64,000 nt of DNA from Castanea sativa (GCF_040712315.1 NC_134019.1:32861373-32925372), one strand, 5' to 3'. Numbered from the stretch's first letter, positions 25,983-36,910 are shown. A program made the numbers and translations. The notes: a model not told the origin generated them from the letters alone.

Positions 25983-26597
25983 CAGTGGCGGCTCCACTTG
26001 TATGTGAGGGTGGTCTCACTTGCCAATCTTTTTTTTTTACTTGGCAAAAAAAATTATATAAATAATTTGTTCTGTGAGTACCTGAATTGAGAATATTTAT
26101 TTACTTACAAAAATAAAATAAAATTATATACTAGGTTAATTTTGACCATCCTAATAAAAATGTTAAATACCTTGACTTAAGAATCATCAGAATTTGAGTT
26201 TAACAAAAATAAGAGTAATGTTATATCCATAATATTTTTACAATAAATATTTTCACAATAAAAATTATGTGGTAAGTTATTACTAATTATAATTTGGGTT
26301 CAACATTAACATGTTATCCACCAATAACAGCTTGTGGCATAATTTGTTGTGAAATTGTTGTGATCACTTTATTATTATCATTTTAGCATTTTCAATTTTT
26401 AATTTCCACTTTATTTCTTATTAGTCTTTTTTTTTTCCTGTCACTTTGTTAGTATAGAAAAATTGTAATATTTAATGTATTTGTGGGTTTTTTTTTTTTT
26501 TGTGAACTTAATATATTCAAGTTGTCTCTTTATTAGATTTTGTATAGTTTAAATTTCTTAGTGACCACCCTAAAAAAAATTTCTAGAGTTGCCACTG
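25983..26597. mobile_element. Non-autonomous hAT-type element
   Basis: Ends are CAGTGGCGGCTC and, reverse-complemented, CAGTGGCAACTC. They are flanked by 8-bp duplications GTTGAGCT (25,975-25,982) and GTTGAGCC (26,598-26,605), with one difference. An 8-bp duplication and CAGTGGC ends are typical of hAT elements. The 615-bp inside is AT-rich, without a transposase. Confidence 0.8.
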
Positions 26598-26605
26598 GTT
26601 GAGCC

Positions 26606-26940
26606 ATCTTTGAATCATTTATGATCAAACCATTTTAAAGTCATTTTAAAAGCCATTTTGCGAGTATTTTAACTTTGATCCCTAAAATATTATAATATTC
26701 TTTGCTCTAATTTTTTATTTATAGAATTTTAAGGTTTTTATTTTTAATTTTTTTTTATGGAATTTAATGTTGTTTGTTGTAGTAAGGTTTGGTTTCTCTA
26801 AATCAATTTGGTACTCTTCTATAGGAGCATAAATATGTGAACTTTTTTTTGCCCCCTTTTATTTTGAGCTGGCTGGTTACTATGGATTAAGAAATCTAAC
26901 TAAATGAAAATGGGTGCTTCTATTGTGGATATTTCAGGCT

Positions 26941-26973
<33 letters not shown>

Positions 26974-27802
26974 GTCATCCATTTGCACTCATCACAACTT
27001 GTTAGAACTCAAGATTTGCAATTTTGAATTTGTCATTTGCTCTACAGCCTCATATGATATTTTGCATTAGTCGATGGTGCTTCCTTATTTGCACTCTTGT
27101 ATTTTTGGGTCATACTCTGGGATACGAGGATTTTTATGATTTTGTTACCCCTAAATCAATCTGTTTAATATGTTTAAGTATGGTACGTCTACTTGGGATG
27201 GTGTTTGATGAGGCCCTAAGGAATAATCTTTCTTATCAATTGATTTATTTATCTTCTTCATAATAGTTGAATAATAATGTTTCAGCTTGTGTGTTTTTCC
27301 TTAGTCAGCCTGCAACTTTGTTTTTGTTAATTGAAGTCTAGCTTTTTGTTGTCTATTTCATCATTGATATCATTTTCTGTCAGCCGGCACCTGGAGTTTT
27401 ATACTTTTATTTATGTCTTGCTATTTGTCAGAAGTTTTGAATCTTGATGTGTCTACAGAAGGGGAAATTGCGATTCACAATCTTGATTTGTGATGATGTG
27501 TCTACACTATATAGGGAGGGGAAATGGTGATTTTCTTATGCAACAGAGTGCGTAGAATTCTTGAATCTTTATATATGAGGACATAAGGCAATAATCTGTT
27601 TTTATCAATTGAAATCATTATTCTTTTCCCAACATGCGAGTGCCTTGGTTATCAAAAAAAAAAAACATGCTAGTGTCTTTAGTTTGTGCTTGCAACTTCA
27701 TTTATGCTAAACACTGATTTTTCATTATGTATAGCTATTTATTGTTAGTTAAAAGACTTTAACTCATGGTTTGTCTACATGAGGAAAAATTGTGATATAC
27801 TT
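26606..27802 (+). repeat. T-rich module up to the mitochondrial insertion
   Basis: Module words return after the hAT MITE: 'GTAGTAAGGTTTGGTTTCTC', 'GATGTGTCTACAGAAGGGG' and 'GGAAATGGTGATTTTC'. They match 4,880-5,420 and 12,060-12,320. The module breaks off at about 27,800 inside 'GAGGAAAAATTGTGATATAC' and resumes at about 35,595. Confidence 0.65.
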
Positions 27803-28090
27803 GAGCATTCCACCAGTTTTTGGCAACTTTTACTTTCAACCCGATTCACTGCCTACGTGCCTTTTACGCCCAGTCATTCTAAAGAACACTTGCCCCCCTT
27901 GTCTTACCGCGGCCGCTGGCACGGAGTTCGCCGGGGCTTCTTCCTCGATTCCTATCATGATTGCGCACTCAATGAAAGAGCTTTACAAGTGGCATTTCCC
28001 TTCTTCACTCACTCGATATTGTTGGATCGGGCTTTTGCCCATTGTCCAAGATTCCCCATTGTTGCCCCCCGTGGGAGTTTAGGTCGTGAA
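27803..28090 (-). pseudogene. rrn18: Fragment of mitochondrial small-subunit rRNA gene (rrn18)
   Basis: Read on the minus strand, the segment contains the 16S-type landmarks in order: the region around position 330-350 (ACTCCCACGGGGGGCA), GGGGAATCTTGGACAATGGG-like sequence, the 530 loop around GCCAGCGGCCGCGGTAAGAC (one change from the universal CAGCAGCCGCGGTAA), and GTGGAATGCTC. This covers about 290 of some 1,900-2,000 bases. The change inside the otherwise invariant 530 loop shows it is not functional. At the left end it abuts nuclear sequence, at the right end unrelated mitochondrial-type sequence. Confidence 0.9.
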
Positions 28091-29697
28091 TAGAAGTGGT
28101 TCATTTTGTTTCTATACGCAATTCAAGATTTCATTTGTGTTCATGTTGGTGATTTCTGATGTGAATTCGGTGGGTCGTCCCCCTTTCCTGCGAGTTCCAC
28201 CGACCAAGTGACACACCAACCACGCCCCCCTTTCTTTGTCTTTCAGCCCCCCCCCCCCCCCGAACAGAATAAGTAAGGAAAGCTATTCCTTGAGTTGAGA
28301 TACTACTGCTTAGATTAGATGGTTAGTTTAGTAGATGCTTTCTTGTAGCTCTACCAGCTTTTGGTACGGACTGCTCTTCTCGCTGTTAACAATGCTTTCC
28401 TTGCTTTCTGGAAGAGCTTGCTTTGTGACTGCAAGCTATTAAGTCCAATTAGACTGAGCCCTTGTGGAAAATTATCCAACCCACTCTTTGTATTCATGAT
28501 TTATAGTAGCATGTTTATTCTCAACGGTGATTACATCATGTTTCCCAAGCTAAGACTACTCCAAAAGATCTGTGGAATGTGATTTTGGTGATGGATAGTG
28601 GTTATGAAATCAATTCTGCATTAGATGATGAGCCCATGCGATAACTTTCTCTTTTATTGGCGCCCGATAGGTAGGCTATTAGATTGAGTCGAAAGCCTAC
28701 CAACGCATAAAGGTTCCGATTCGAGCAAGAGCCTGAATGGGGGAGGCAAGAACATCTTGATTGAAAGCTCCACTGTTTTGAATAGTGAGAAAGACTTTTC
28801 AAAATTCGATCAAATCGATCAAGAATTTTCTTGCTCGTTAGCGCTTTACTAATATAATAGAAAGGGGCAAGCCAAAACCTACTCCTAACAAGTTGCTGTA
28901 TTGAAGTAGAACATTCTCCATCCGCTTGCCAGTAGCAGAGGGGGTTTGATTCCTGTTATACGCGATGTGGCGAAAAAGACTAATTCAATGAGATATGCCT
29001 TGCCTGCATTAAGATTTAAAACTTGTTGTCTACTTTCAAGAAATGTTCGAAATAGAGAACTTACAATAATACAATGCCATTGGTTCATATAGAATCCATG
29101 TCCTAGGTGTATCAAAAAACATTCCTTTTGCTAAGCATATATAATAAAATAGAGTGAAAGGGTTAACCCCGAAACCAAGGGGGTACTAACTAACAGCTAA
29201 GTCCTCTCCGAACTGCAGGAGATAGTTGCTCGACCTGCGTTAGAGGGGAGGATTAGCAAGGCGAGAAAAGACAAAGGGAGGGGGAGCAGCATCTTATTCT
29301 CTTCGTGAGAACTTCCGGATCGGAGAAGCATTCAGAACGGGCTCCTGGGCCCACCAGCTTGTACCAGCTTGTAGCAAGCCAAAAGTTTGACTTGAACCTA
29401 CTTTGCTAATAAAAGAGATAGAAGGGAAAGATAGATGGCAGAAAGCAATCCCTTTCAGTCAAGTTTTTGGCCTTATCTTACAGGTGATGACGATGTCGAG
29501 TTGGCGGCGGAGAAAGACTCGGCATTTAGGCGAGTTGCTCGGTGGTGTGGTACGTAGTGGGTTCAGTACGCCTCGCCAAAACGGCTCTAAAACAAACAAA
29601 AATGTGCGTGCCGCACTCATGAGGGACTACTGGTTGAAGAAGACAAGGGATAACAACTCTTTTCTACAGCTTGGGGGCAAGAAAGATTAATTAAAAA
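28091..29697. other. NUMT interior, unassigned mitochondrial-type DNA
   Basis: Balanced composition, a C-run (about 28,247-28,261) and several short frames in both directions. The frame 29,403-29,690 (+) gives a basic peptide without recognised family. No complete tRNA cloverleaf or known gene was identified by eye. Confidence 0.45.
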
Positions 29698-29835
29698 AAC
29701 AAAAGATGTGCTCCAAGTCCTTGGGCTGTTGAACAAAATTCAACTACACTGGATTGGATGGTACAAAGTCCTCCAGCTTTTCATACTTTTGGAGAACTTC
29801 CAGCTATCAAGGAGACAAAAAGCTATGTGAAGTAA
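29698..29835 (+). pseudogene. cox1: 3' end of mitochondrial cox1, copy 1
   Basis: The frame reads [20 protein letters not shown], then [18 protein letters not shown] and ETKSYVK, and stops at TAA. This is the extreme C-terminus of plant cytochrome c oxidase subunit 1, about 45 of some 525 residues. The match begins abruptly at 29,698, so it is a recombined fragment of the kind common in plant mitochondrial genomes, or was cut on transfer. It lacks all haem and copper ligands and cannot function. Confidence 0.9.
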
Positions 29836-32800
29836 AAGAAGAAAAGTTCCGCCCACAAGACACCAGATGAAAATGGCTGCTTTAAGGCATGGTCCTGGAT
29901 CATAAGATGTTGATACGCTATAAGTTCTAGCCATAATGTCGGAAAACAAGATAGAAATTTGGTATATTTAGATAATGATGGCATCATCTCCACTCATCGT
30001 TTCTAGTTTCCAGTCTGATATCTTGTTTCACTTTGATTTCAAGGGTCTTAGTTTAACAAGTCTAAAGTAGCAGCAGGAAAGGTAGGAACAAAGGGGAAAG
30101 TACTCCGCCTAGCATTCCTTCTATCTTGAGAATAATAGCTTGTTTAAGCTCTACCCACAGTTCTAAAGTCAGGTTATGATGCTAGTAAGCTTGTTGACAG
30201 CTAAAGGCACTTCGAAGTGCCATTCACACTTTGATTCTTGAGCAAGTTTGGGAACATTGTGAGAAGGGGAAAGGGCGGCTGAAATCGTACAACGAACCTT
30301 TTTGTTCTAGGCGTACTACCCCGATACGTTAAGGTTTTACTAGCCAAGCATATCGGCATATTGCTTGTTTGGTGTGGTACACATATCTGTCAATGTCAAT
30401 CAAGTAATAGAATTCATTCCCACTGTCTGAGGAAAAGGTGAAGAATTGCCATTTTATGAGCTTGTAAGGCCCGTTGAAGTCCCCGAAAAAAGGGGAAAAA
30501 TAGGGCTATAAGTAGGCCATTTGCTATTGCTATAAGGGCTGCTCGCCTTTATACGGCTTGGCTTCACTATCGCTCCTAATATCATGAATATCCTTCGACC
30601 GTTATATCCTCATCGAGGAAAAATTTGGAAAGGAAGGGACCTCCCTTTTCTATTCCTAGCCACTATAGTTTTGTTTTGTTTTTGTTTTTTTGTTTTTTGT
30701 TTATCTTTTTTGTCTGAAAATATGAGGTATTCCTTAGCCGAAGACAAATACCGCCTGTAGCCAGCCCTTTAAGCCTCAAAGAGACCAGAAGGGACAAGAA
30801 CCATAGCATTTGAAGCTTCCTGTACTGCTCTTGTCTAGCAAAGAGCCAAAGCCAAAGATCGTAGCGTGTCTACTATTGCTATCGATTCAACCTCATCCTC
30901 ATATTCAAAAGTGCCACAGCTTCCTTTCATAATTCCAATAAGCGAAACTGTCTCCTCTCCTAAGCTTTAGAACCCCCGCTATGTTTCCGACTTGAACTTA
31001 CCTTTAGAGCTTCCTGGGCTCTAGGCTCCATAACGTTCACTTTTCCATCTTTAGCTGGTCTATTCTGCAGTCCCCCAGCAGCATTCGTGCGTCTAAACAT
31101 TGGGATGGGAGAAGAATGGCTGTCACATTGACTGCCTTCGAGACTCTATAAAATCTAATCCAAGCGGTCTAACCCTTGGGGCAGACCCCAACCGAAAGGC
31201 ACTAGACGGAGGAAGCTAGTCCATCTAATCTTGTGCAGCCCTTTCCGTATCACGATGATGATCTAATTGGGGGAGACTCTATAGGTTTGGCTAAAGCAAA
31301 TGACTAAATCCTTAAAATCGGAAATGAAATGTTATTCGCCAACTCCCCTCTTTCTTCTTCTATTGATCTAAGTATGCTTTCCTTCCAGGGATAGGACTGA
31401 TGCCCGCTCGAAGCAGCCTTCATTGATATTGATCACTCTTACTATAAGATAAGAATATTCTTAACTGAGAAACTGAAAGGAAAGAAGACCAGACTAGGAT
31501 AGCTTCCTGGCCTAGGTAGTTTTTATGTGGTAGTTAGCTTTCTTTTCCCTAGATTGCTTAGTTCTGAGCTAAGATCCACCCTTTCCTTTCATCTATCATG
31601 CGCGGTTCCACCCCTTAGTGGGAGCTGCTTTATTTGTCTCAAAAGAGAATCGCGTTCTTGCTAAAGTTCGTGAATCCGGTCTTGTAATTGTAGTCCGTTG
31701 ATATATAGGGTGAGGGAGATTCAGCCTCTTTATCCCAGGAAGGGATTGGACGCCTACACCTTTGAATTTGAGGGTAAAAAGCTTGTTTGTTATACGTGAT
31801 CCGACGCATCCAGTATAGCGAAGCAGCGTTACATTCTTTTTAGTGGCATTCTTTTGCATTGGTGGCGAATTGACCTGCCTCTATACGCATGAGACCATTG
31901 GAATTTGGATTTTTCACCCTTCCCTGGAAGAGGAATTTCTTTTGATCAATCGAGTCCCTTGCTCTACTAACTTGCTTTTCAATAAGACTCGCGCTAGGCG
32001 CTCATGTTTTTTGGCCCTCTCTTTTCGTACCACTAGGGATGCTTAACGCCACTTCAACAATTGTCATTACCTGTGCTTTCCTGTCTCTCACATACTAGAT
32101 CGAGAAGCTTAGGAATGAGATTTTGGTATTTTATGCTATACTAGAAGTAGATCGTGTAGACTGTAGACCTGTAGTATCATTAGTCCGATAATGCCATAGC
32201 ACAGAGACTCCTGCTAGAAAATGGAAGTCAGTTTGGTTCTGATACGGATGTGTTTGAAATAGAAGACTTGGCCTATGGGTATGGTCTCTGTGAAGGTCTT
32301 TAATGGCTCTTAGTTGCAGGTTTCCCTTTGGGTATAATGCAGGCCCCAAACTTACTAGCGTTTCTTCAGTAGTAGCGAGGAGTTTACTTCCAGAATAAGT
32401 AGGTTGGTAATTTCATTAAGACTGATTGAAGTGAGTTACAGAAACGGAAACTAGACTAAAAATGTAGACATGACTTCCTTAAATTCGTCATATAGGAGTG
32501 ATAGAATCTGCTCAGCTATGAATGTTGCCGATGCCGATACTGGAGCAGCTAAAGGAAGCAGTAGCAGTACTTTTCCTTTATGAAACTTCGTATTTTTTTT
32601 ATTAAAAAAGAGCTCTTTATGCTTTTACAAACCATAAGCTATGAGGATCTTGTGCTTGAACTTGAAGGATTTTTTAAACCTACCATGCCACCAACTGACG
32701 AATGCTGAGGAAGGAGTGAATCAACTGATGCAACCAACCACCGATGAACTAATCAACAACCGAATGAGACTGAATCCAAGCGAGTGCGGCTAGAGCTATA

Positions 32801-33518
32801 GGGAGTCGAGGAGCAAGGCAATAGATAAGATAGAAGAAGGGGCCATGATCTTGGTGGAGTAGAGGAGATGGTTAGGATAACGAACTTGAAACGCGAAGCC
32901 CGAGCAGCCGGTGAGCAAGTGGTTAGTGGATTTTGCTCCCAAATCCTCCTTATTAGCTTCACCATCACCCCCTATTATAGAAAGGCACCTTACCTTTGCC
33001 TTTCCTTCGAATCCTTACCCATTCTCCTTCTTGGCCAGCCTTGGGAACCGACCGAGAACCCGAACCGCTTAACGGACGGACCCCTTCATGCTCAATTCAT
33101 TGGGGTCGGGGGTGAATGGAACCAATTAGAAGTGTAAATTGCGTAAGCGAAGCCGGGAAATGGACCGCAGCGCAACGACTAGGACGTATAATAGGAGCAT
33201 GCTTGCTTTTATTGTTTCACTTTGCTTATAAGTTGAGACACTGTTGTGTCTGCGTGTTCTCATCTAAGAAAGATGTACAGTGCTCGCGGAGCACACTTGT
33301 GAAGGAACAACGATGAGCAATATAGAGGATAAGAGAAGGAATCCCTTATATATTAAAAAAAAAAAGTGTCCCTGAGATTTGATAATAAAAGGTGCATTAG
33401 CGGTTAATACGTTGTAATTGAATAAGTTATTAGGAATATGACAGAATGAAAGACCAAGGAAAGAAAGAAGAATGCACCAAAATGCAGGTTCCTCCATTTG
33501 GTTAAGCAAGTTATGAAC
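29836..33518. other. NUMT interior, unassigned mitochondrial-type DNA
   Basis: About 3.7 kb with balanced composition and many short, mutually unrelated frames such as 31,596-31,859 (-), 31,843-32,046 (+) and 32,868-33,137 (+). None shows a family I recognise. Long non-genic stretches of this kind are normal in plant mitochondrial genomes. Whether the arrangement was inherited as such or rearranged after transfer cannot be told here. Confidence 0.45.
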
Positions 33519-33614
33519 TAGAAAGCATGGACGCGGCTGGAAGGGTGCCGCACTCGAGTCCGACGCGGGATGCGGTGTCCAACGCAGCTGCTCGCGTGTC
33601 GGTGCCGCGTTTGT

Positions 33615-33653
<39 letters not shown>

Positions 33654-34138
33654 CACGGATTCGCGTCGACTCGGCTAGATTCGCACCGATTTGGCTTCAA
33701 TTCGCGCTGAACCAGGCAGATTCGACCAGAATCGGGCCGTATCGGTCGGCGACCGAAACGGCTGAAACATACCGAAACGGCCAAAACAGGCCGAAATCGG
33801 CCTTGAATCTCGCCGGAACAGCTGAAATCGGCTTTGAATGAGGCCCAAACACTCTAAATTTGGCCTTCCTCAATTTATTTTGAATATTTGTTGCTTCTTT
33901 TTGGTTTTGTGTTTTGTTTTGTGTTTCTTGCCTTCTTCTTTCTTTATTTTGTGAATGAAGGCATAGTAATATGTTTTTTAAGAATATTTTAATTGTAAAA
34001 ATATATAGAAAATATAAATAAAAATATTTTAAATAATTTTTTAATTGCCGAGTCTCGCCGCACCCGCACCCACCTTTTTCAAAAATTGCCGAGTCCCGCA
34101 CTCGCACCCGAGTCCCAAAACGCACCCATGATTCATAG
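33519..34138. mobile_element. TIR transposon nested in the NUMT, 9-bp target duplication
   Basis: The direct repeat GTTATGAAC flanks this 620-bp segment (33,510-33,518 and 34,139-34,147). Imperfect inverted ends are AGAAAGCATGGACGCG and ATGAATCATGGGTGCG, with about 11 of 16 matching. A 9-bp duplication points to a Mutator-like element; if one flanking base is coincidental, 8 bp would suit hAT. The inside has a T-tract (33,617-33,653), a degenerate series of CCGAAACGGC-like words, and GC-rich ends unlike the NUMT. No transposase. Confidence 0.75.
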
Positions 34139-34139
34139 G

Positions 34140-34707
34140 TTATGAACGATTGTGTAAAAGGGAGCATTCATAGATGGAGTAAGCCCATATTGGGGGAAAA
34201 ATATCGACTAAAAGTTGAGCTATCCACTTCGAGGCCTCTTGGATTGCCCATTCATGAAATGAGGTGCAGGAGTTCTTTGCATCTATAGAGGAGGCCAAAT
34301 TCTGGTGGCGGGCCAAAAGACGACATTCGAAGCGGTTCTCCAAGGATTTAGTTTCCTTCTGCTTATCTAGAGATTCCACGAAACCTGGCATGCCCCAAGG
34401 TGCACCCGGGCATGAAATCCAGCACCCGATCCCGCGGCTAGACCAACCCTTAATAAGCGATTGAGAGCGTTTCATAGTGCTGCAAGGGCGCTTTCATTTA
34501 TATTATCTGGGGCATAACCAAATAACGGACTTAGTGGAATACGCCGGTCGATTAGAAAGGGTCGTTCCTATAGAGAGACATATAGAAGCTGCTGTGAAAT
34601 TAGGTGTACATCCGCTTCACCTCCGATTCTCAGAAAGATCCTTAACTGAAAGACATATCCCAAAATTGAATCTAAAGTCTTGTACTACGAGACCGGAAAG
34701 CTGTTAA
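34140..34707. other. NUMT segment with two unassigned frames
   Basis: A minus-strand frame (34,140-34,475, 111 codons) and an adjoining plus-strand frame (34,477-34,707, 76 codons starting MLQGRFHLYYLGHN) are the best-looking frames of the insert. Their composition is not low-complexity. I recognise neither. Such frames are common as unconserved ORFs in plant mitochondrial genomes. The former lies partly in the duplicated target of the nested transposon. Confidence 0.3.
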
Positions 34708-34927
34708 AAGAAGTCAACTTAACTTCCCTCTCTTTCTCACCACATGGAACTTTTTTCCTTTAGTTTCTGCTTGCAAATCCTAACTTTGCCCAGTTATTCT
34801 ATGGGTTAACTGGAACGGAAAGAGGGGGGGCGGGGCTTTCTGTTCCAGGTTCTCCTGTAGCTGGATCCTCCGAAACCACAAGAATCCTTAGTTAGAATGG
34901 GATTCCAACTCAGCATCCTTTTTTGAG

Positions 34928-35005
34928 ATGGTACAGAGTCCTCCAGCTTTTCATACCTTTGGAGAACTTCCAACTATCAAGGAGACGAAAAGCTATTTGA
35001 AGTAA
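34928..35005 (+). pseudogene. cox1: 3' end of mitochondrial cox1, copy 2
   Basis: The frame [25 protein letters not shown], stop repeats the last 25 codons of the cox1 fragment at 29,698-29,835, with two residue changes (A to T, V to L). Both copies continue after the stop with AAGAAGAAAAG before diverging. The upstream sequence differs from copy 1. A short repeated 3' end is either a recombination repeat of the source mitochondrial genome or two separately joined fragments. Confidence 0.85.
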
Positions 35006-35594
35006 AAGAAGAAAAGGTCGCCGACTGCTACTAAGAACCTAACAGAACTTTTCAAAATGTGGGTTCTAAAACCACTTGTGTAGGTCGGGGTTGAGAATTG
35101 GGGGGCCGGCATTGCAAGCAAATAGAGAGCCCCCGCTTGTTTGAGTCGTTGCGAGCAGGAAAGCGTACTGGCAGTTTGAGTCGTGAAAGGGCCTTTGGAT
35201 TACTAAGTGTCCATTCTTTCTAACGATATGTTGTTGTTGAGTTGCTTTCCTCACTTTCAACGCTCAAACTCCAAACGCCAGTCAGTGATTGTGCTATAAC
35301 AGAGTGCTAGACTCTAACCAAGCCATTTAGGATGCGCCACCTCCTCCAGAGGGGGACCAGGCATCTCACCATCCAAACCACAATGCTAGTGGATGGTGGG
35401 CCTTCGTCTGAGACTCTTCCTTGCCCGTTGGATGGATGGTGCTTCTCTGTCTCTCCCTTTCTGAGAGGTGATCCACCAATCCTTTTTCAACCTAAAGGTT
35501 GATTTCAAAACCGGGATGAAGTTTGGTCAAAATGTAGTTGTTGAAGTCTTTTTGCAACATCTTCTGTTTATGGCCACGCTACGAGTCGGTAGCA
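35006..35594. other. Right end of the NUMT, unassigned
   Basis: Balanced composition; no recognised gene. The last clearly non-nuclear sequence is around GCTACGAGTCGGTAGCAAGG (about 35,579-35,598), after which T-rich module sequence resumes. Confidence 0.45.
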
Positions 35595-35595
35595 A

Positions 35596-35825
35596 GGGTG
35601 TGCTGTAGAAGTGTTGGATCTTTATTGTTCTTGGGCAATATGAAAGCCCTTATCATATTCTTTTGATTTCACATTTTTTACCCCTGAATGTTTGAATGTT
35701 ATCTTGTCACTTCAATTTATTTTATGGATTTTGTTTCCTGGTAGTTTTTTTAAGGCATATATGTTTGATCCGTTTTTCTTGATCAATTTGGTCCTCTTTA
35801 TTAGGTGCACAAATATGTAAACTGC
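35596..35825 (+). repeat. Continuation of the T-rich module interrupted by the NUMT
   Basis: 'GTGTGCTGTAGAAG', 'TCTTTTGATTTCACATTTTT', 'TTATTTTATGGATTTTGTTT' and 'TTAAGGCATATATGTTTGAT' match 12,345-12,465 and 5,430-5,570 in order. This is the right half of the module whose left half ends at about 27,800. Confidence 0.8.
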
Positions 35826-35879
35826 CTCTTTAGGTGCAAAAAAAGAAAAAAAGAAAAGAAAAAAGCTAACAAGGAAAAA

Positions 35880-36213
35880 GTTAACGGATGTCCTAAGGGT
35901 ATAGATTGAGTAATTTTTATGTACTTTTAGAGCAAAGAAAAGGGTGTTGTTCTTATATTCATTGAGGAGTCCATTCTTTAAATTCATGGTGGGGTTCATA
36001 ATGAATTTGAGAAGAGGGAGTATCATTCCTTCGTATTTTGGGAGTACTTATAAATTTTCTTAGAATTTGGATACATTTTTAGAAACTTTGTAAAGGACAA
36101 GAAAAAAGCATTTAGTTTTTATGATGGTTGTTTATATTTCTCATAAAAGTGGTGTTATAACTTAATTTTTTAAAAATAGTTTATTAATAATTACCATAAG
36201 GGCATCTGTTAAC
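35880..36213. mobile_element. MITE with GTTAAC ends, copy 1
   Basis: Inverted ends are GTTAACGGATGTCCTAAGGG and GTTAACAGATGCCCTTATGG. The 334-bp inside includes TTTATATTTCTCATAAAAGTG, shared in opposite orientation with the copy at 37,375-37,544. I could not define the target duplication with certainty. No coding capacity. Confidence 0.65.
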
Positions 36214-36267
36214 ATGACCTAAATAATAATATCATTATAAAAATACTTTTAACCTTCTATTGACCAA

Positions 36268-36910
36268 GGATTGAAAGTTGAATGTATGAAATAATCATAG
36301 ATTTTGTCATTGGCAGGGTCTGGGACATGTTATCTCATTTTTAATTAAAAAAATTTCTAAATGGGCAAGCTAAATAGAATTAGCATTTACTCATTTTATA
36401 ATTTTTTTTAAAACATATATATCTCCAAATCATGATAATTGATTTGAATTTTCCCATTGAGAAAGTGCTAAAAAGAAGTTGAGGTAATATATGTGATTGG
36501 TATCCACTAATTTTATTTTTATTTGTTTACTAATAATATGTCCATGCGTAGATTAATTAAAAATTATATATAATTATAAAAGTATTAATTATATGTAGAT
36601 ATTTTCTATAAAAAAAATTATGTGTAGATAAAGATAATATTTTATTAATATTATTAAAACTAATTATATTTAATATTATTAAAGTATAAATAATTATATG
36701 TAAATATAAATATAATTTTTTTAATAATATCAAAACTATCCGAGTATATTAAAAATTTTATAGACTGTTATATAAAATAAATTAACTATGTTAATAATTT
36801 TTAATAAAGAGCTAATGATAAAAATACTTTAATTATAATAGTGTAATACACACACATAATATTGAGTTATTTGGAGCAAGGTCTGTAGTGAGCATATTTG
36901 ATAATCTAAA
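36268..36910 (+). repeat. Direct repeat, left copy
   Basis: It starts GGATTGAAAGTTGAATGTAT and includes 'AAATTTCTAAATGGGCAAGC', 'GTGCTAAAAAGAAGTTGAGG', 'AATAATATGTCCATG' and 'GAGTTATTTGGAGCAAGGTC'. The same order is found at 37,936-38,821. This copy shows the sites as they were before a MITE and the gypsy element entered the right copy. Confidence 0.75.

Larger units (their letters stand above)
2210..27802 (+). other. Long T-rich modular locus, possible non-coding transcription unit or decayed intron-rich gene family
   Basis: For about 25 kb the + strand is strongly T-rich, with G above C, as expected of plant intron RNA read in this direction. There is no convincing open frame. The stretch consists of related modules that recur in the same order. 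Recognisable words are 'TTAGGCTTTGGTTT', 'GATTGTTGCTGATTGAT', 'GAAAGTGAGTGGG', 'GATCTGTCTACAGG', 'TTTTGGTCCTCGATAGC' and 'TTATTGTTGGCTGGC'. Repeated CTACAG, TTTTGCAG and TTTCTTAG strings look like splice acceptors. A TATA box stands at the left end. Alternatives are a degenerate gene whose introns were amplified, an snoRNA or small-RNA host locus, or an unclassified repeat family. I found no reproducible snoRNA boxes. I cannot name the gene. Confidence 0.4.
27803..35595. other. Nuclear copy of mitochondrial DNA (NUMT), about 7.8 kb including a nested transposon
   Basis: Base composition changes abruptly from T-rich to balanced at both edges. The insert carries a piece of mitochondrial rrn18 at its left edge and two separate copies of the 3' end of cox1, which are plant mitochondrial sequences. 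The left edge cuts the T-rich module at 'TTGTGATATACTT' and the module resumes with 'GTGTGCTGTAGAAG'. In uninterrupted paralogues (12,310-12,360) these two parts are only about 10 bases apart. Much of the rest resembles plant mitochondrial intergenic DNA: short chimeric frames, no standard gene order. A 620-bp transposon at 33,519-34,138 is a later insertion. The exact right edge is uncertain by some tens of bases. Confidence 0.85.

Noticed and set aside
2720..27800. Box C/D snoRNA genes (TGATGA...CTGA) in the modules
   Set aside because: Candidate boxes (for example near 18,847 and 9,955) are not conserved between module copies and no terminal stems form.
2210..27802. CRISPR-like interspersed repeat
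   Set aside because: Repeats are long, diverged, irregularly spaced and set in plant nuclear DNA.
33264..33656. Frame beginning with a poly-Lys run, and the opposing poly-Phe frame
   Set aside because: Both come from the T-tract at 33,617-33,653 inside a transposon.
28600..35300. tRNA genes in the mitochondrial insert (for example around 28,700 and 35,290)
   Set aside because: No segment gives a full cloverleaf with a T-loop GGTTCRA and matching acceptor stem.
27803..35595. Plastid origin of the insert
   Set aside because: The rRNA piece and the cox1 ends are mitochondrial, and no plastid gene was recognised.
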